Source of the DNA: a virus
Direction: 5' to 3' (one strand)
Virus record (IMG/VR): IMGVR_UViG_3300045049_000316
Coordinates: 1-27,331 of that record
DNA: 27,331 nt
Made by a program: the position numbers and the translations under genes. Position 1 is the stretch's first letter. The number at the start of each line of letters is the position of its first letter. The notes under the pieces were generated by a model, which made no database searches, had not been told where the DNA came from, and was given only the letters and a program-made list of their open reading frames with translations. Positions 14,536-22,414 of the stretch are shown here, piece after piece.

Positions 14536-14996
14536 ATGATTTGACGGCAGCAGAAGCGTGGGCGGGAGCCCTTCTCGCGCAGCTCTCTCCGGCTGGCAGG
14601 CGCAAAGCCATGCTCGACATTGCGCGCGAACTGCGCCGCAGTCAGCAAGCGCGCATCGCCGCTCAGAAGAACCCCGACGGCACGGGGTACGAACCGCGCA
14701 AGGTAAGGACGGGAACGAAGCGGCTACGCGGTAAGTCGGGACGGCTCAAGCGAGCCGCAATGTTCGCCAAGCTTCGCAAATCGCGGTGGCTGGCGATCGA
14801 TCAAAACGGCAACGAACTAGCCGTCGGCTTTGCAGGCCGGGTTGCCAGCGTGGCCCGCATCCACCAGTTCGGCGAGAAATCGGCTGTCGCATCGGGCGGG
14901 CCGGAATACCGATACCCTGCTCGCACTCTCCTTGGTTTGACGACTGCCGAGCGTGAAATGATCCGCGACCGTCTGCTCAGACACATCGCATCATGA
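14532..14996 (+). CDS. S: Tail completion / virion morphogenesis protein, P2 gpS family
   Basis: The 154-aa product starts at GTG 14532 in a GTGA overlap with R. It has the family pattern RELRRSQQARIAAQKNPDGT, GKSGRLKRAAMFAKLRKSR, VARIHQFGE and YPARTLLGLTTAEREMIRDR. After S the P2 order would go on to V, but here a 2.8-kb cargo block intervenes. Confidence 0.92.
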   Translation: MNDLTAAEAWAGALLAQLSPAGRRKAMLDIARELRRSQQARIAAQKNPDGTGYEPRKVRTGTKRLRGKSGRLKRAAMFAKLRKSRWLAIDQNGNELAVGFAGRVASVARIHQFGEKSAVASGGPEYRYPARTLLGLTTAEREMIRDRLLRHIAS

Positions 14997-15026
14997 GCCA
15001 GTCGGCCGATCTGCCTCCGGTCTCCT

Positions 15027-15040
15027 AGACAGATTTGTCT
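15027..15040. promoter_or_regulatory. Short dyad AGACA-N4-TGTCT before the cargo operon
   Basis: The exact 5-bp half-sites AGACA and TGTCT are separated by GATT. It lies 57 nt before ATG 15097, between the S gene and the first cargo gene, where an operator or promoter for an independently expressed gene would be. No clear -35/-10 pair at good spacing was found. Confidence 0.25.
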
Positions 15041-15096
15041 CGCGAGCGCGGTGTAGGATAGCGCCCCATTCCCTTAAAAGCGGAGGAGATCGATCG

Positions 15097-15831
15097 ATGG
15101 CCTCGGTCAAAATCGACTTGGGTTTCGGTGAACAAGCCATTCTCTCCGAGCGTGCAGGATCGGAAGCGCTGACGCCTAAGCACCAACGAGACGCGGAAGA
15201 ATTCTTGCGGCGCTGGCCACGGATTCGTTCCATTCAGCAGGAACGCAGCTACCTCCAGCAGCTCGGGCTACACGTTGGTTTCTGCCCGCCTGGCGCGAAT
15301 CCCAGCGACACAAGTGCCTTGCTACGATCAGCCGTGAAAAGCGGTAGGATCAAGGTGGCGATTGAGCGCGCTGCCGCAACTACAGGAGGGGGCGTGGTTG
15401 GCTCTGGCCCATCGACGCGTCCATATCCACTCGAAATGCGGCAGAAGGCCGCTCGGGTAGCACCGACTCCTAAGTCCTACTCCTACGATTGGCCGCAAAG
15501 ATACGATGACGTCAGCGCGAACGATCTGATCGCCTACCTTGAGGATTTTATCGGCCGCACTTCGACGACCACCGCAGCCGCCGACGCCGATCCGACGACG
15601 CCTCTCGGTGATGCACAGCCGTTCGAGTACAGCGAGGACTCCCCACTGAAAGAGGCGGAGGAAGTGGCTGCACGCGGTGTGAGCGAGGAAGATGAAGCCG
15701 AGTGCTACGCCCAATATGAACGAGACATGGACGAATGCAACGCCTATAAGTTAGCTATGGGTGGAGCTCGGTTCATGGAATCCTGTTCCCAACGCGCTTT
15801 CATGAATTATCAACAATGCAGAGGTTATTGA
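15097..15831 (+). CDS. Unknown cargo protein (244 aa) with C-terminal twin C-X10-C motif
   Basis: A very strong ribosome site (GGAGGAG at 15082-15088) precedes ATG 15097. The N-terminal ~90 residues are mixed helix/strand (EEFLRRWPRIRSIQQERSYL, SALLRSAVKSGRIKVAIER). A Gly/Pro/Thr-rich linker and a low-complexity acidic stretch (about 150-195) follow. The C-terminal ~45 residues have four cysteines spaced C-X10-C-X15-C-X10-C (ECYAQYERDMDEC, SCSQRAFMNYQQC), as in a helical hairpin closed by two disulfides. No signal peptide or membrane segment is seen. I do not recognise the family. The modular build, with a short overlapping partner gene, recalls effector-immunity or toxin-antitoxin pairs, but that is inference. 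Confidence 0.75.
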   Translation: MASVKIDLGFGEQAILSERAGSEALTPKHQRDAEEFLRRWPRIRSIQQERSYLQQLGLHVGFCPPGANPSDTSALLRSAVKSGRIKVAIERAAATTGGGVVGSGPSTRPYPLEMRQKAARVAPTPKSYSYDWPQRYDDVSANDLIAYLEDFIGRTSTTTAAADADPTTPLGDAQPFEYSEDSPLKEAEEVAARGVSEEDEAECYAQYERDMDECNAYKLAMGGARFMESCSQRAFMNYQQCRGY

Positions 15832-16091
15832 TGGCTGAACATCCCGAAAGAAAGTGTGTCGTTGTGATGTGGTCCGAGGAAAAGCAAGCTCTGATCTCTT
15901 ACACCCTAGAGGTAGACCGGGTCATCGCTGTCACGCAGCGTCTTTTCCCGTTGGAGCTTCCTCTCGCGGACTACGGCAACAACCTCGACGACGAATTCGC
16001 GCGGCGGTTTGGCGGCGCCACCTTGAATCTGCTGGCGCTGTCGAATCCGGAGTTGAAGCCACATTTAAAGATCACGCCTGCAGAAGATTGA
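15831..16091 (+). CDS. Unknown small partner protein (86 aa), possible immunity/antitoxin
   Basis: ATG 15831 overlaps the stop of the preceding gene (TGATG), so the two are translationally coupled. The product is acidic and globular-looking (starts MAEHPERKCVVVMWSEEKQA; later LPLADYGNNLDDEFARRFGG), with no membrane segment. A strong terminator follows 30 nt after its stop, so the transcription unit is just these two genes. Size, acidity and overlap suit an immunity or antitoxin protein. Family not recognised. Confidence 0.75.
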   Translation: MAEHPERKCVVVMWSEEKQALISYTLEVDRVIAVTQRLFPLELPLADYGNNLDDEFARRFGGATLNLLALSNPELKPHLKITPAED

Positions 16092-16121
16092 GCAGGAAGT
16101 AGCCGTCCGAGCTTGTGGGAG

Positions 16122-16143
16122 AACCGCCTTATGGCGGTTTTTT
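16122..16143 (+). terminator. Rho-independent terminator of the two-gene cargo operon
   Basis: AACCGCC at 16122-16128 pairs with GGCGGTT at 16133-16139 around TTAT, followed by a run of six T (16138-16143). It closes the 15097-16091 unit and separates it from the next gene. Confidence 0.88.
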
Positions 16144-16229
16144 CAGTCGTATCAAAATCATCAGAAAACCAGGCAACTCATCGCGACCAACCCTCAGAGA
16201 ACGCACCACCCAACTACAAGATAACAATC

Positions 16230-16760
16230 ATGACGTTCACCAACTTTGCGATAATCTTTATCCTCACCGGCGGCCATCTAGCATGGTTAATTCTTAATTC
16301 AGGAAGAGTTGCGCGCTCCCCGCTCTACATATCCTTGGTAGGGCTCGCAATTTGCGCCTCTGGTTTCTTCCTGCAAACCCAAGTTCATCGAATGGAAATG
16401 GTTCCGACGTGGTTTTCTGATAAATATCCATTCTTTTCAGCTAGCCACGACACGCTCGATCTCATCAAGAAAATGATTGAGGTGATCATCTACGCTGTCG
16501 GGAGCGGCGTCATTGCATCCGCCATGGTACTTCGCGCTCAGTTACGCCTTCAATTGGAAATACGAGATCAAGAAGAAAACAGGAGAGAGGCCATCGCCTT
16601 CATTGAGGAGTTGAAGAGAAATTTAAAGTTCGCCGAGGCCGACGCACGGCTAATGAAAATAGACGTCGAACAGCGAATTCGCGATGTTCTGAAAGCGTTA
16701 GACATATATAAAAAGAAGCTAAAGGATGCGGACCGCATATTGCGGTCGGTCGGCAACTGA
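16230..16760 (+). CDS. Unknown cargo membrane protein with C-terminal coiled coil (176 aa)
   Basis: From ATG 16230 the product starts MTFTNFAIIFILTGGHLAWL. It has three hydrophobic helices (about 5-24, 30-50 and 83-105), then a charged coiled coil to the end (LQLEIRDQEENRREAIAFIE; VEQRIRDVLKALDIYKKKLK). The open frame begins earlier, but the start at 16131 lies inside the terminator and the intermediate residues are not protein-like. Base composition is more A+T-rich than the neighbours, suggesting separate acquisition. Membrane anchors plus a cytoplasmic coiled coil are common in exclusion or abortive-infection proteins; no specific family is recognised. Confidence 0.7.
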   Translation: MTFTNFAIIFILTGGHLAWLILNSGRVARSPLYISLVGLAICASGFFLQTQVHRMEMVPTWFSDKYPFFSASHDTLDLIKKMIEVIIYAVGSGVIASAMVLRAQLRLQLEIRDQEENRREAIAFIEELKRNLKFAEADARLMKIDVEQRIRDVLKALDIYKKKLKDADRILRSVGN

Positions 16761-16956
16761 TTCGGTATGGTTAGCGAACGCGTTGGCGGATGCCCCTCGG
16801 TCCCGCCATTCAGATAGCAGCAGAACCACTTGTCGCTAGCTGCTTGGCAGGATTGTTGCCCAGTCCAAGCGAAGTCCTCTTTCGAGCGGCGGCGGCCACG
16901 TGTTCGTTGCCACCCGACTAACATCGGCCCGGCGCTCGTTGCAGAACCGTTCCCCA

Positions 16957-17724
16957 TCAAGCGCACTGCTCTGCCTGCTTATCAGCGCAACGTAGCCGCT
17001 CCGTGGCAACACGGTAATACACTTCGTTTGCCTCACACCCCGTCCAGTCCAACCCAGCCTCTTTCGCCGCGACGAGAAACGTGCCCGACCCTGCGAACGG
17101 ATCACAAACTACCCCGCCCTTCGGCGCGAGACGCACGACCTCGTGGGCCAACTCGAGTGGCTTTTCCGTTAGGTGTCTTTTGGGCAGTTTGAGCGCGCTG
17201 GGGAAGACCCCGGGCAAGTAGACGTCACTGCCGCGTATCGCGCCTTTGCTCGCCCAAACGATGAATTCGGCTTGTTGCTTGAATCCACCTCGACGCGGCC
17301 TCGCGCGGCTCATCGTCTTGTCCCACACGGCGATCCCGCGATGAATAAAGCCCGCCGCCTGTACAACATCCGTCAGCGCCGGCAACTGGCGCCAATCGAT
17401 GAAGCTAACCACAAGGCACCCCGGCTTCAATGCACGGTACGCCGCGGAAAGCCACGCGTGGCACCAAAACGTCCATGATCGCTGGTCCATGTTGTCCGAT
17501 CCGAAGTCCTCGTATGTCGTTTTGGTTCCGCTGGTGATGTACTTCTGCGTGGTGCTTTGCGCACGCGCCGCAGCATGCAGCCCGCCTGACGAGTACGGCG
17601 GGTCTGTGAAAAACATGTCGATGGACTCGCTCGGCAAGCGCCGCAAGAACTGAAGTGCATCCTCTCGATGCAAGCGATTGAGAAGCGGCGCGATATCGCC
17701 CGTCCGATGGTTGTCGTTCGTCAT
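16957..17724 (-). CDS. DNA methyltransferase (N6-adenine or N4-cytosine, beta class)
   Basis: The 255-aa enzyme starts MTNDNHRTGDIAPLLNRLHR. Motif IV DPPY is at 41-44 (FFTDPPYSSGG) and the AdoMet-binding motif FAGSG follows at 210-214 (DPFAGSGTFLVAA); this order, IV before I, defines the beta class (DpnA/CcrM-like). DPPY favours adenine or exocyclic cytosine amino methylation. No restriction gene adjoins, so it is an orphan methyltransferase that could protect phage DNA from host restriction. It is opposite to the tail operon, between the S-V cargo genes and V. The start is chosen at 17724; the long upstream extension in the same frame (to 17961) overlaps V and is arginine-rich, with no methyltransferase motif. 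Confidence 0.88.
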   Translation of the reverse strand: MTNDNHRTGDIAPLLNRLHREDALQFLRRLPSESIDMFFTDPPYSSGGLHAAARAQSTTQKYITSGTKTTYEDFGSDNMDQRSWTFWCHAWLSAAYRALKPGCLVVSFIDWRQLPALTDVVQAAGFIHRGIAVWDKTMSRARPRRGGFKQQAEFIVWASKGAIRGSDVYLPGVFPSALKLPKRHLTEKPLELAHEVVRLAPKGGVVCDPFAGSGTFLVAAKEAGLDWTGCEANEVYYRVATERLRCADKQAEQCA

Positions 17725-17849
17725 AGGAAGGATGCCTGTGAGGGGACGCCGATTCTCTCGTCGCACTAGAACCGGTCGCACGCCTCGCGAAACGTAGCCA
17801 GCCCAGGCACTCACATGGCCGCTCGCAACGCGCGAGCGGGGTCGGCAAC

Positions 17850-18524
17850 ATGCTGACCATGGACGAGAACGAAATCCACCGCCGCATTCTGAACATGATC
17901 CGAAAGGGCGTCGTGATGGACGTCGCGCATGCGAGCGCGCCGCCGACGTGCCGCGTGTCAACCGGCGAGTTGCAGACGGCCTGGCTTCCTTGGGTCGCCC
18001 TCACTGCCGGCGAGACCGTCGAATGGAATCCACCAAGCGTTGGGGAACAAGTTCTCGTCTTGTCGCCCAGCGGCGACCCGGCGCAGGGTGTCATCCTTCG
18101 CGGCCTCTATTCCGACAATGCCCCCGCCCCGACCGACAGCCCCCATAGGCACACCCGTGTCTATCCGGACGGAGCTGCTGTCGAGTACGACCATGCAGCG
18201 CACGCTCTGACGATCAACCTACCGGCCGGCGCGACCATCCAAGTTGTCGTCCCCGAAAGCATCATCGTCCAGACGCAAAGCGCGACTGTGCAAGCCGGCG
18301 TCATCGAGCTCGATGGCAACGTCAAGGTCACGAAGTCCATGACAGTCCAAGGCCCGTTCGCTTTCGAATCCGGCATGACCGGCAAGGGCGGCGGCAAGGG
18401 TGCGGCGATGAAAATCGATGGCCGAGCCGATTTCACGGACGAGGTGACTTCGAAAGGGAAGAGCCTTCCCCATCATTCGCACCGCGAACAAGGCGACGGC
18501 GAACTCGTGAGCGAGCCGCAATGA
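17850..18524 (+). CDS. V: Baseplate spike protein, P2 gpV family
   Basis: The 224-aa product (P2 V is 211) has an OB-fold N-terminus (CRVSTGELQTAWLPWVALTA, PPSVGEQVLVLSPSGDPAQG), a beta-helical middle, and a C-terminal SLPHHSHREQGDG whose HxH is the iron-binding tip motif of P2-like spikes. It is the membrane-piercing tip. The start could also be ATG 17859. It is divergent from the methyltransferase, with 125 bp between the starts, which must contain a promoter for V. Confidence 0.93.
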   Translation: MLTMDENEIHRRILNMIRKGVVMDVAHASAPPTCRVSTGELQTAWLPWVALTAGETVEWNPPSVGEQVLVLSPSGDPAQGVILRGLYSDNAPAPTDSPHRHTRVYPDGAAVEYDHAAHALTINLPAGATIQVVVPESIIVQTQSATVQAGVIELDGNVKVTKSMTVQGPFAFESGMTGKGGGKGAAMKIDGRADFTDEVTSKGKSLPHHSHREQGDGELVSEPQ

Positions 18525-18883
18525 GAGGCATGAACGCGAGCACCGGCCGGGCGATAGACGGCCTCGACCATCTCATGCAATCGGTCGGTAAGATCGTTGC
18601 CACCCCGCTAGCGTCGTGCGTGCAACGTCGCACGTTCGGCTCTGAGCTGCCCGACTTGATCGACGCCCCGAGCAATGGCGCGGTGCGCACCCGGCTGTAT
18701 GCCGCCGTGGCAACCGCGATCATGCGGTGGGAGCCGCGCCTGGTACTCAACCGCGTACAGATCACAAGCGACGACCGGCTCGCCTCCACCGGCGCACTCT
18801 ATCTTGACATCGAGGGCTGGACGACCGAATCCGGCGATGCAGTGTCGATGCGCGTACCGGTCGCACCTGGGAGCCGAGCATGA
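18521..18883 (+). CDS. W: Baseplate wedge protein, P2 gpW family (T4 gp25-like)
   Basis: The 120-aa protein starts in an ATGA overlap with V. RRTFGSELPDLIDAPSNGAV and AIMRWEPRLVLNRVQITSDD are the gp25-like signature. It initiates baseplate wedge and sheath assembly. Confidence 0.93.
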   Translation: MRGMNASTGRAIDGLDHLMQSVGKIVATPLASCVQRRTFGSELPDLIDAPSNGAVRTRLYAAVATAIMRWEPRLVLNRVQITSDDRLASTGALYLDIEGWTTESGDAVSMRVPVAPGSRA

Positions 18884-19785
18884 AGGCGACCCCGATCGAG
18901 CTGTCCCAACTGCCGCCCCCTGAGATCGTCGAGACGCTCGAGTACGAAACGCTGCTCGCAGAACGAAAAGCTCGGTTCGTCTCCCTTTACCCTGAAAGCG
19001 AACGAGCCGAGATCGCGTCGACGCTCGAACTCGAGTCGGAGCCGCTCGTGCGTTTATTGCAGGAAAACGCCTACCGCGAGCTGCTGTTGCGCCAAGTCAT
19101 CAACGACAGGGCACGCACGACCCTCCTCGCCTATGCGCGCCGCAATACCCTTGAGCACATCGCCGCTCTCTTCGACGTCGAGCGGCTGGTCGTCTCCGCT
19201 GGCGACCCTGCAAACGGCATCGATCCAGTCTATGAAGACGACGACAGCTTGCGCGAACGCGTGCAGTTAGCCCCCCGCGGCTTCTCCGTCGCGGGACCCG
19301 ATGACGCCTACGTCTTTCACGCACGCTCGGCGGACGGCCGCGTCCTATCGGCGACAGCCTATAGCCCGGAGCCCTGCGTGATGATCGTGACGCTCCTATC
19401 GCGCGAGGGCGACGGGACGGCAAGCGCCGAGCTGATCGAGATCGTCAAAGCAGCCCTTGAAAGCAAGCGCCCGCAAGCAGACGAGGTAATCGTCCGAAGC
19501 GCCAGGATCATCCCTTACGAGATTCGCGCGACGCTTCGCTTCTTTCGCGGAGCCGACCGTGTCGTCGCTCGCGACGAGGCCACACAGCGGGCGACGGCGT
19601 TCGCCAAGCGTATGCATCGGATCGGCACCGAGGTGACGCTTGACGGCCTCTACGCGTCGCTACGGGTGACCGGCGTACAGAAGGTGCTGCTCGACTCACC
19701 CGCTTCCGGCGTACTTGCCACGCGCGACGAGGCCGCTTTTTGCATGGGCGTCGATTTGATGGATGGTGGGCTCGTCGATGAGTGA
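18880..19785 (+). CDS. J: Baseplate wedge protein, P2 gpJ family
   Basis: At 301 aa it matches P2 J (302). The start overlaps the W stop (ATGA). Typical regions are ELSQLPPPEIVETLEYETLL, ENAYRELLLRQVINDRART, LAPRGFSVAGPDDAYVFHAR and FAKRMHRIGTEVTLDGLYAS. It is a T4 gp6-like baseplate component. Confidence 0.95.
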   Translation: MKATPIELSQLPPPEIVETLEYETLLAERKARFVSLYPESERAEIASTLELESEPLVRLLQENAYRELLLRQVINDRARTTLLAYARRNTLEHIAALFDVERLVVSAGDPANGIDPVYEDDDSLRERVQLAPRGFSVAGPDDAYVFHARSADGRVLSATAYSPEPCVMIVTLLSREGDGTASAELIEIVKAALESKRPQADEVIVRSARIIPYEIRATLRFFRGADRVVARDEATQRATAFAKRMHRIGTEVTLDGLYASLRVTGVQKVLLDSPASGVLATRDEAAFCMGVDLMDGGLVDE

Positions 19786-20320
19786 ATTGTTGCCGCCAAA
19801 CGCGACCGTGCTCGAGCGCCGCGTCTCGATGACGAACGCGCGAATCACCGGCATCCCAGTCGGTATCGCAATGCTGGTAAGCGCCGATGACATCCCCCTC
19901 TCGTTCCTGCCGTGGCTCGCTTGGCACCTCAGTGTGACGTCGTGGAACGATGGCTGGCCGGAGGAAAAGAAGCGCCGCCGCCTCAAAACGGCGATCCGCA
20001 CCGCACGGATCAGGGGCACAGCTACGGCTGTCAGCCAAGTATGCGCTTCGTTCGGGGCGAATATCACCATGCGCGAATGGTTCGAAACGACGCCGCGCGG
20101 AAGACCCGGCACGTTCGAAATCATCATGACCGCAGGCGTGGCGGACGGTGCGCCGCCGACCGCTGCGTGCGTCGCCGAAATCATCGCCGACGTAGACGCG
20201 GTCAAGCGCGGAACCGCGCACTACGAGTTCACGCAGAGCTTTGCGGCGAAGGGCAAACCTGCAGTCGCGGCAGCCATGCGTGTGGCCCTGTATGGCCGGT
20301 TGAATCTAAGCGAACGCTAG
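19778..20320 (+). CDS. I: Baseplate/tail protein, P2 gpI family
   Basis: The 180-aa product starts MSELLPPNATVLERRVSMTN, overlapping the end of J by 8 nt; P2 I is 176 aa. PLSFLPWLAWHLSVTSWNDG and KRRRLKTAIRTARIRGTATA are family-typical. It links baseplate and tail fibres. Confidence 0.93.
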   Translation: MSELLPPNATVLERRVSMTNARITGIPVGIAMLVSADDIPLSFLPWLAWHLSVTSWNDGWPEEKKRRRLKTAIRTARIRGTATAVSQVCASFGANITMREWFETTPRGRPGTFEIIMTAGVADGAPPTAACVAEIIADVDAVKRGTAHYEFTQSFAAKGKPAVAAAMRVALYGRLNLSER

Positions 20321-20325
20321 ACATC

Positions 20326-21684
20326 ATGGGAACGCTCATCACCGTCACCGACGCCGGCCGTGCAGCGCTTGTCGCTCGGGGCCACGAAGGCACAAACACG
20401 CACAAGATCGTGGAGATCGGCTTGGCGACAGCTCCGTTCGTCGCCAACGAGGAGCTTGAGACGCTGCCGAGCGAACTCAAGCGCATCGCCACGTTCGGTG
20501 GCACGAACGTCGCACCGGATACCATCCACGTGACGCTCAAGGACGACACGGCAGATCAGTACACGCTGTACGGGTTCGGGCTCTATCTGGAAAACGGCGT
20601 GCTGTTGGCGGTCTATTCCCAGCCGGAGCCGATCCTCGAGAAATCGCCGGTCGCAATACTACTGCTGTCGGCCGATTTGCAATTCGCGGCCATCGACGCG
20701 GCGAAACTCGTTTTTGGCGACGCGTCATTCGCCAACCCGCCGGCCTCGACCGATCGTCAAGGCGTGATCGAGCTCGCAACACAGGCCGAGGTCGACGCAG
20801 GCACTGACGAGCTGCGTGCCGTCACGCCCAAAACCGCGGCGATGCGCTACGCGGCGCTGTCGGGCGCTGTCTTCTCCGGACAGGTTGAAGTCCCGACACC
20901 TCCAGCCGGCGACCATTCCGACAGAGCAGCATCGACCGCCTTCGTGACGACCGCGATGATGCAGGCACACGTTGGGCAAATCGTTTTCGAGCCACGCGTG
21001 TCGGTCCGTCCCGGTTACCTCAAGTGCAACGGCGCGGTAGTCGATCGCTCGGACTATCCGGTGCTTTGGGCATACGCCGAGGCAAGCGGCGCGTTAGTGT
21101 CGGAGGCGGACTGGCAAGAAGGTCAATGGGGATGCTTCTCAATGGGTGACGGCGAGACAAGCTTCCGTCTTCCCGAACTGCGTGGAGAGTTCATTCGATG
21201 CTGGGCAGACGGACGCGAAGACATTGATCCCACCCGCTCCATCGGCTCGCAACAACGAGGGCAAAATCTGTCGCACTCACATGATGCATCCTCGAGCGAA
21301 GCCGGAGACCACGCGCACAGCGGGTGGACGAGCCAGGAGGGAATGCACCAGCACGGCGGAACGACCTTGGCTGCCGGCACACACAACCATACCCAGGGAA
21401 ACTACACCCGCCTACTGCGGCCGCCGTATCCCGGCTCTCTCACAGGCAGCGATGCCACGGGCAGCGGATCAGAGCTGGCAGTCGGCCCCGGCGACTCGGC
21501 GGACATCGTCGCCGCAGGCAATCACGAGCACTGGCTAACAACCAGCGTCACCGAAGCGCACGCTCACGCCGTCGGCATGAGCGCCGCTGGCCACCACACG
21601 CACGGCATCGCAATCAGCGTCGATGGGGGAACGGAATCGCGTCCCCGCAACATCGCACTGCTAGCAATGATCCGCGCTTACTAA
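20326..21684 (+). CDS. H: Tail fibre protein, P2 gpH-like, with collar domain and His-rich tip
   Basis: The 452-aa product starts MGTLITVTDAGRAALVARGH (DUF3751-type fibre N-terminus for baseplate attachment). A repeat-like linker follows (ASTDRQGVIELATQAEVDAG), then a collar-like region (GYLKCNGAVVDRSDYPVLWA, FRLPELRGEFIRCWADG). Between about residues 314 and 430 there are seven HxH motifs (HSH, HAH, HQH, HNH, HEH, HAH, HTH), and the end GTESRPRNIALLAMIRAY is typical. HxH motifs in fibre tips bind metal ions in the T4 long tail fibre. It determines host range. Confidence 0.9.
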   Translation: MGTLITVTDAGRAALVARGHEGTNTHKIVEIGLATAPFVANEELETLPSELKRIATFGGTNVAPDTIHVTLKDDTADQYTLYGFGLYLENGVLLAVYSQPEPILEKSPVAILLLSADLQFAAIDAAKLVFGDASFANPPASTDRQGVIELATQAEVDAGTDELRAVTPKTAAMRYAALSGAVFSGQVEVPTPPAGDHSDRAASTAFVTTAMMQAHVGQIVFEPRVSVRPGYLKCNGAVVDRSDYPVLWAYAEASGALVSEADWQEGQWGCFSMGDGETSFRLPELRGEFIRCWADGREDIDPTRSIGSQQRGQNLSHSHDASSSEAGDHAHSGWTSQEGMHQHGGTTLAAGTHNHTQGNYTRLLRPPYPGSLTGSDATGSGSELAVGPGDSADIVAAGNHEHWLTTSVTEAHAHAVGMSAAGHHTHGIAISVDGGTESRPRNIALLAMIRAY

Positions 21685-21702
21685 TTCAACGGCGACCAAA
21701 CG

Positions 21703-22365
21703 ATGCTGATTCACCACTACAACCCGGCGACTGGCGAATATCTGCGCAGCGGCCAACCGGACATCGATCCGCGCAATGACGATCGATGGCTGCTTCCTGC
21801 ATTCGCCACTCTGGACATGCCGCCTCCGCGCACTCCGACAACGTGGCCGTTCTACCGAGATGGCGCTTGGATTCTCCTTCCCGACTTCCGAGGCCGAATC
21901 TGCTACCGCACCGACACGGGCGAATTTGCGGAGATCGCCGTAGCGGGCCACACACCTGCCGACCTGGGCCTGACCACAGAACCTCGGCCGTCGCCCCGCC
22001 ACTCGTGGATAGGAGGAACTTGGACGGTCCCGCAGGAACTGATCGAGCGCGAAAAGTACGACGCCGCGATGGCCGAGTTCTCTCGCCTAATGGCGATGGC
22101 TCGTCGACATACAACCGGCAAGGCCGACGCATATGCCGCCGGGTTGCTCGATGAAGCACAGGTCTACACGTTCAAGGCTTGGTCGGCCTATCAAATGGCG
22201 CTGGTCTCTGCCATCGAGAGTGAATCGTTTCCCGACGTGGTCGATTGGCCGTCGACGCCGACGCCGTATTCCCCCATTGCGCAAAGCGAGGTGTGCGTTG
22301 ATGAGACGAACGAGCCGCATGAACAGGCGGAAGAGGCCGACGGAAACCGAGCCGTCTCCGACTGA
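21703..22365 (+). CDS. G: Tail fibre assembly protein, P2 gpG-like
   Basis: The 220-aa product starts MLIHHYNPATGEYLRSGQPD; the middle has GLTTEPRPSPRHSWIGGTW, and the C-terminal EAQVYTFKAWSAYQMALVSA is the tail fibre assembly (caudo_TAP) pattern. It follows the fibre gene and serves as its folding chaperone. P2 carries its fun/Z gene in the tail operon near this junction; here only 49 nt separate G from FI. Confidence 0.88.
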   Translation: MLIHHYNPATGEYLRSGQPDIDPRNDDRWLLPAFATLDMPPPRTPTTWPFYRDGAWILLPDFRGRICYRTDTGEFAEIAVAGHTPADLGLTTEPRPSPRHSWIGGTWTVPQELIEREKYDAAMAEFSRLMAMARRHTTGKADAYAAGLLDEAQVYTFKAWSAYQMALVSAIESESFPDVVDWPSTPTPYSPIAQSEVCVDETNEPHEQAEEADGNRAVSD

Positions 22366-22414
22366 CCCGCTTCCCTCTTTTTCCGGATTCCCTTCATCAC
22401 AGGAGCTGCGAACA

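Noticed and set aside
16113-16229. Upstream starts for the membrane/coiled-coil protein
   Set aside because: They lie in or next to the terminator hairpin at 16122-16143, and the encoded residues do not look like a protein N-terminus.
17725-17961. 79-residue extension of the methyltransferase
   Set aside because: It overlaps the start of V on the other strand, is Arg/Ser-rich and lacks methyltransferase motifs.
22366-22414. A moron gene between G and FI, where P2 may carry fun/Z
   Set aside because: The gap is only 49 nt and holds just the ribosome site of FI.
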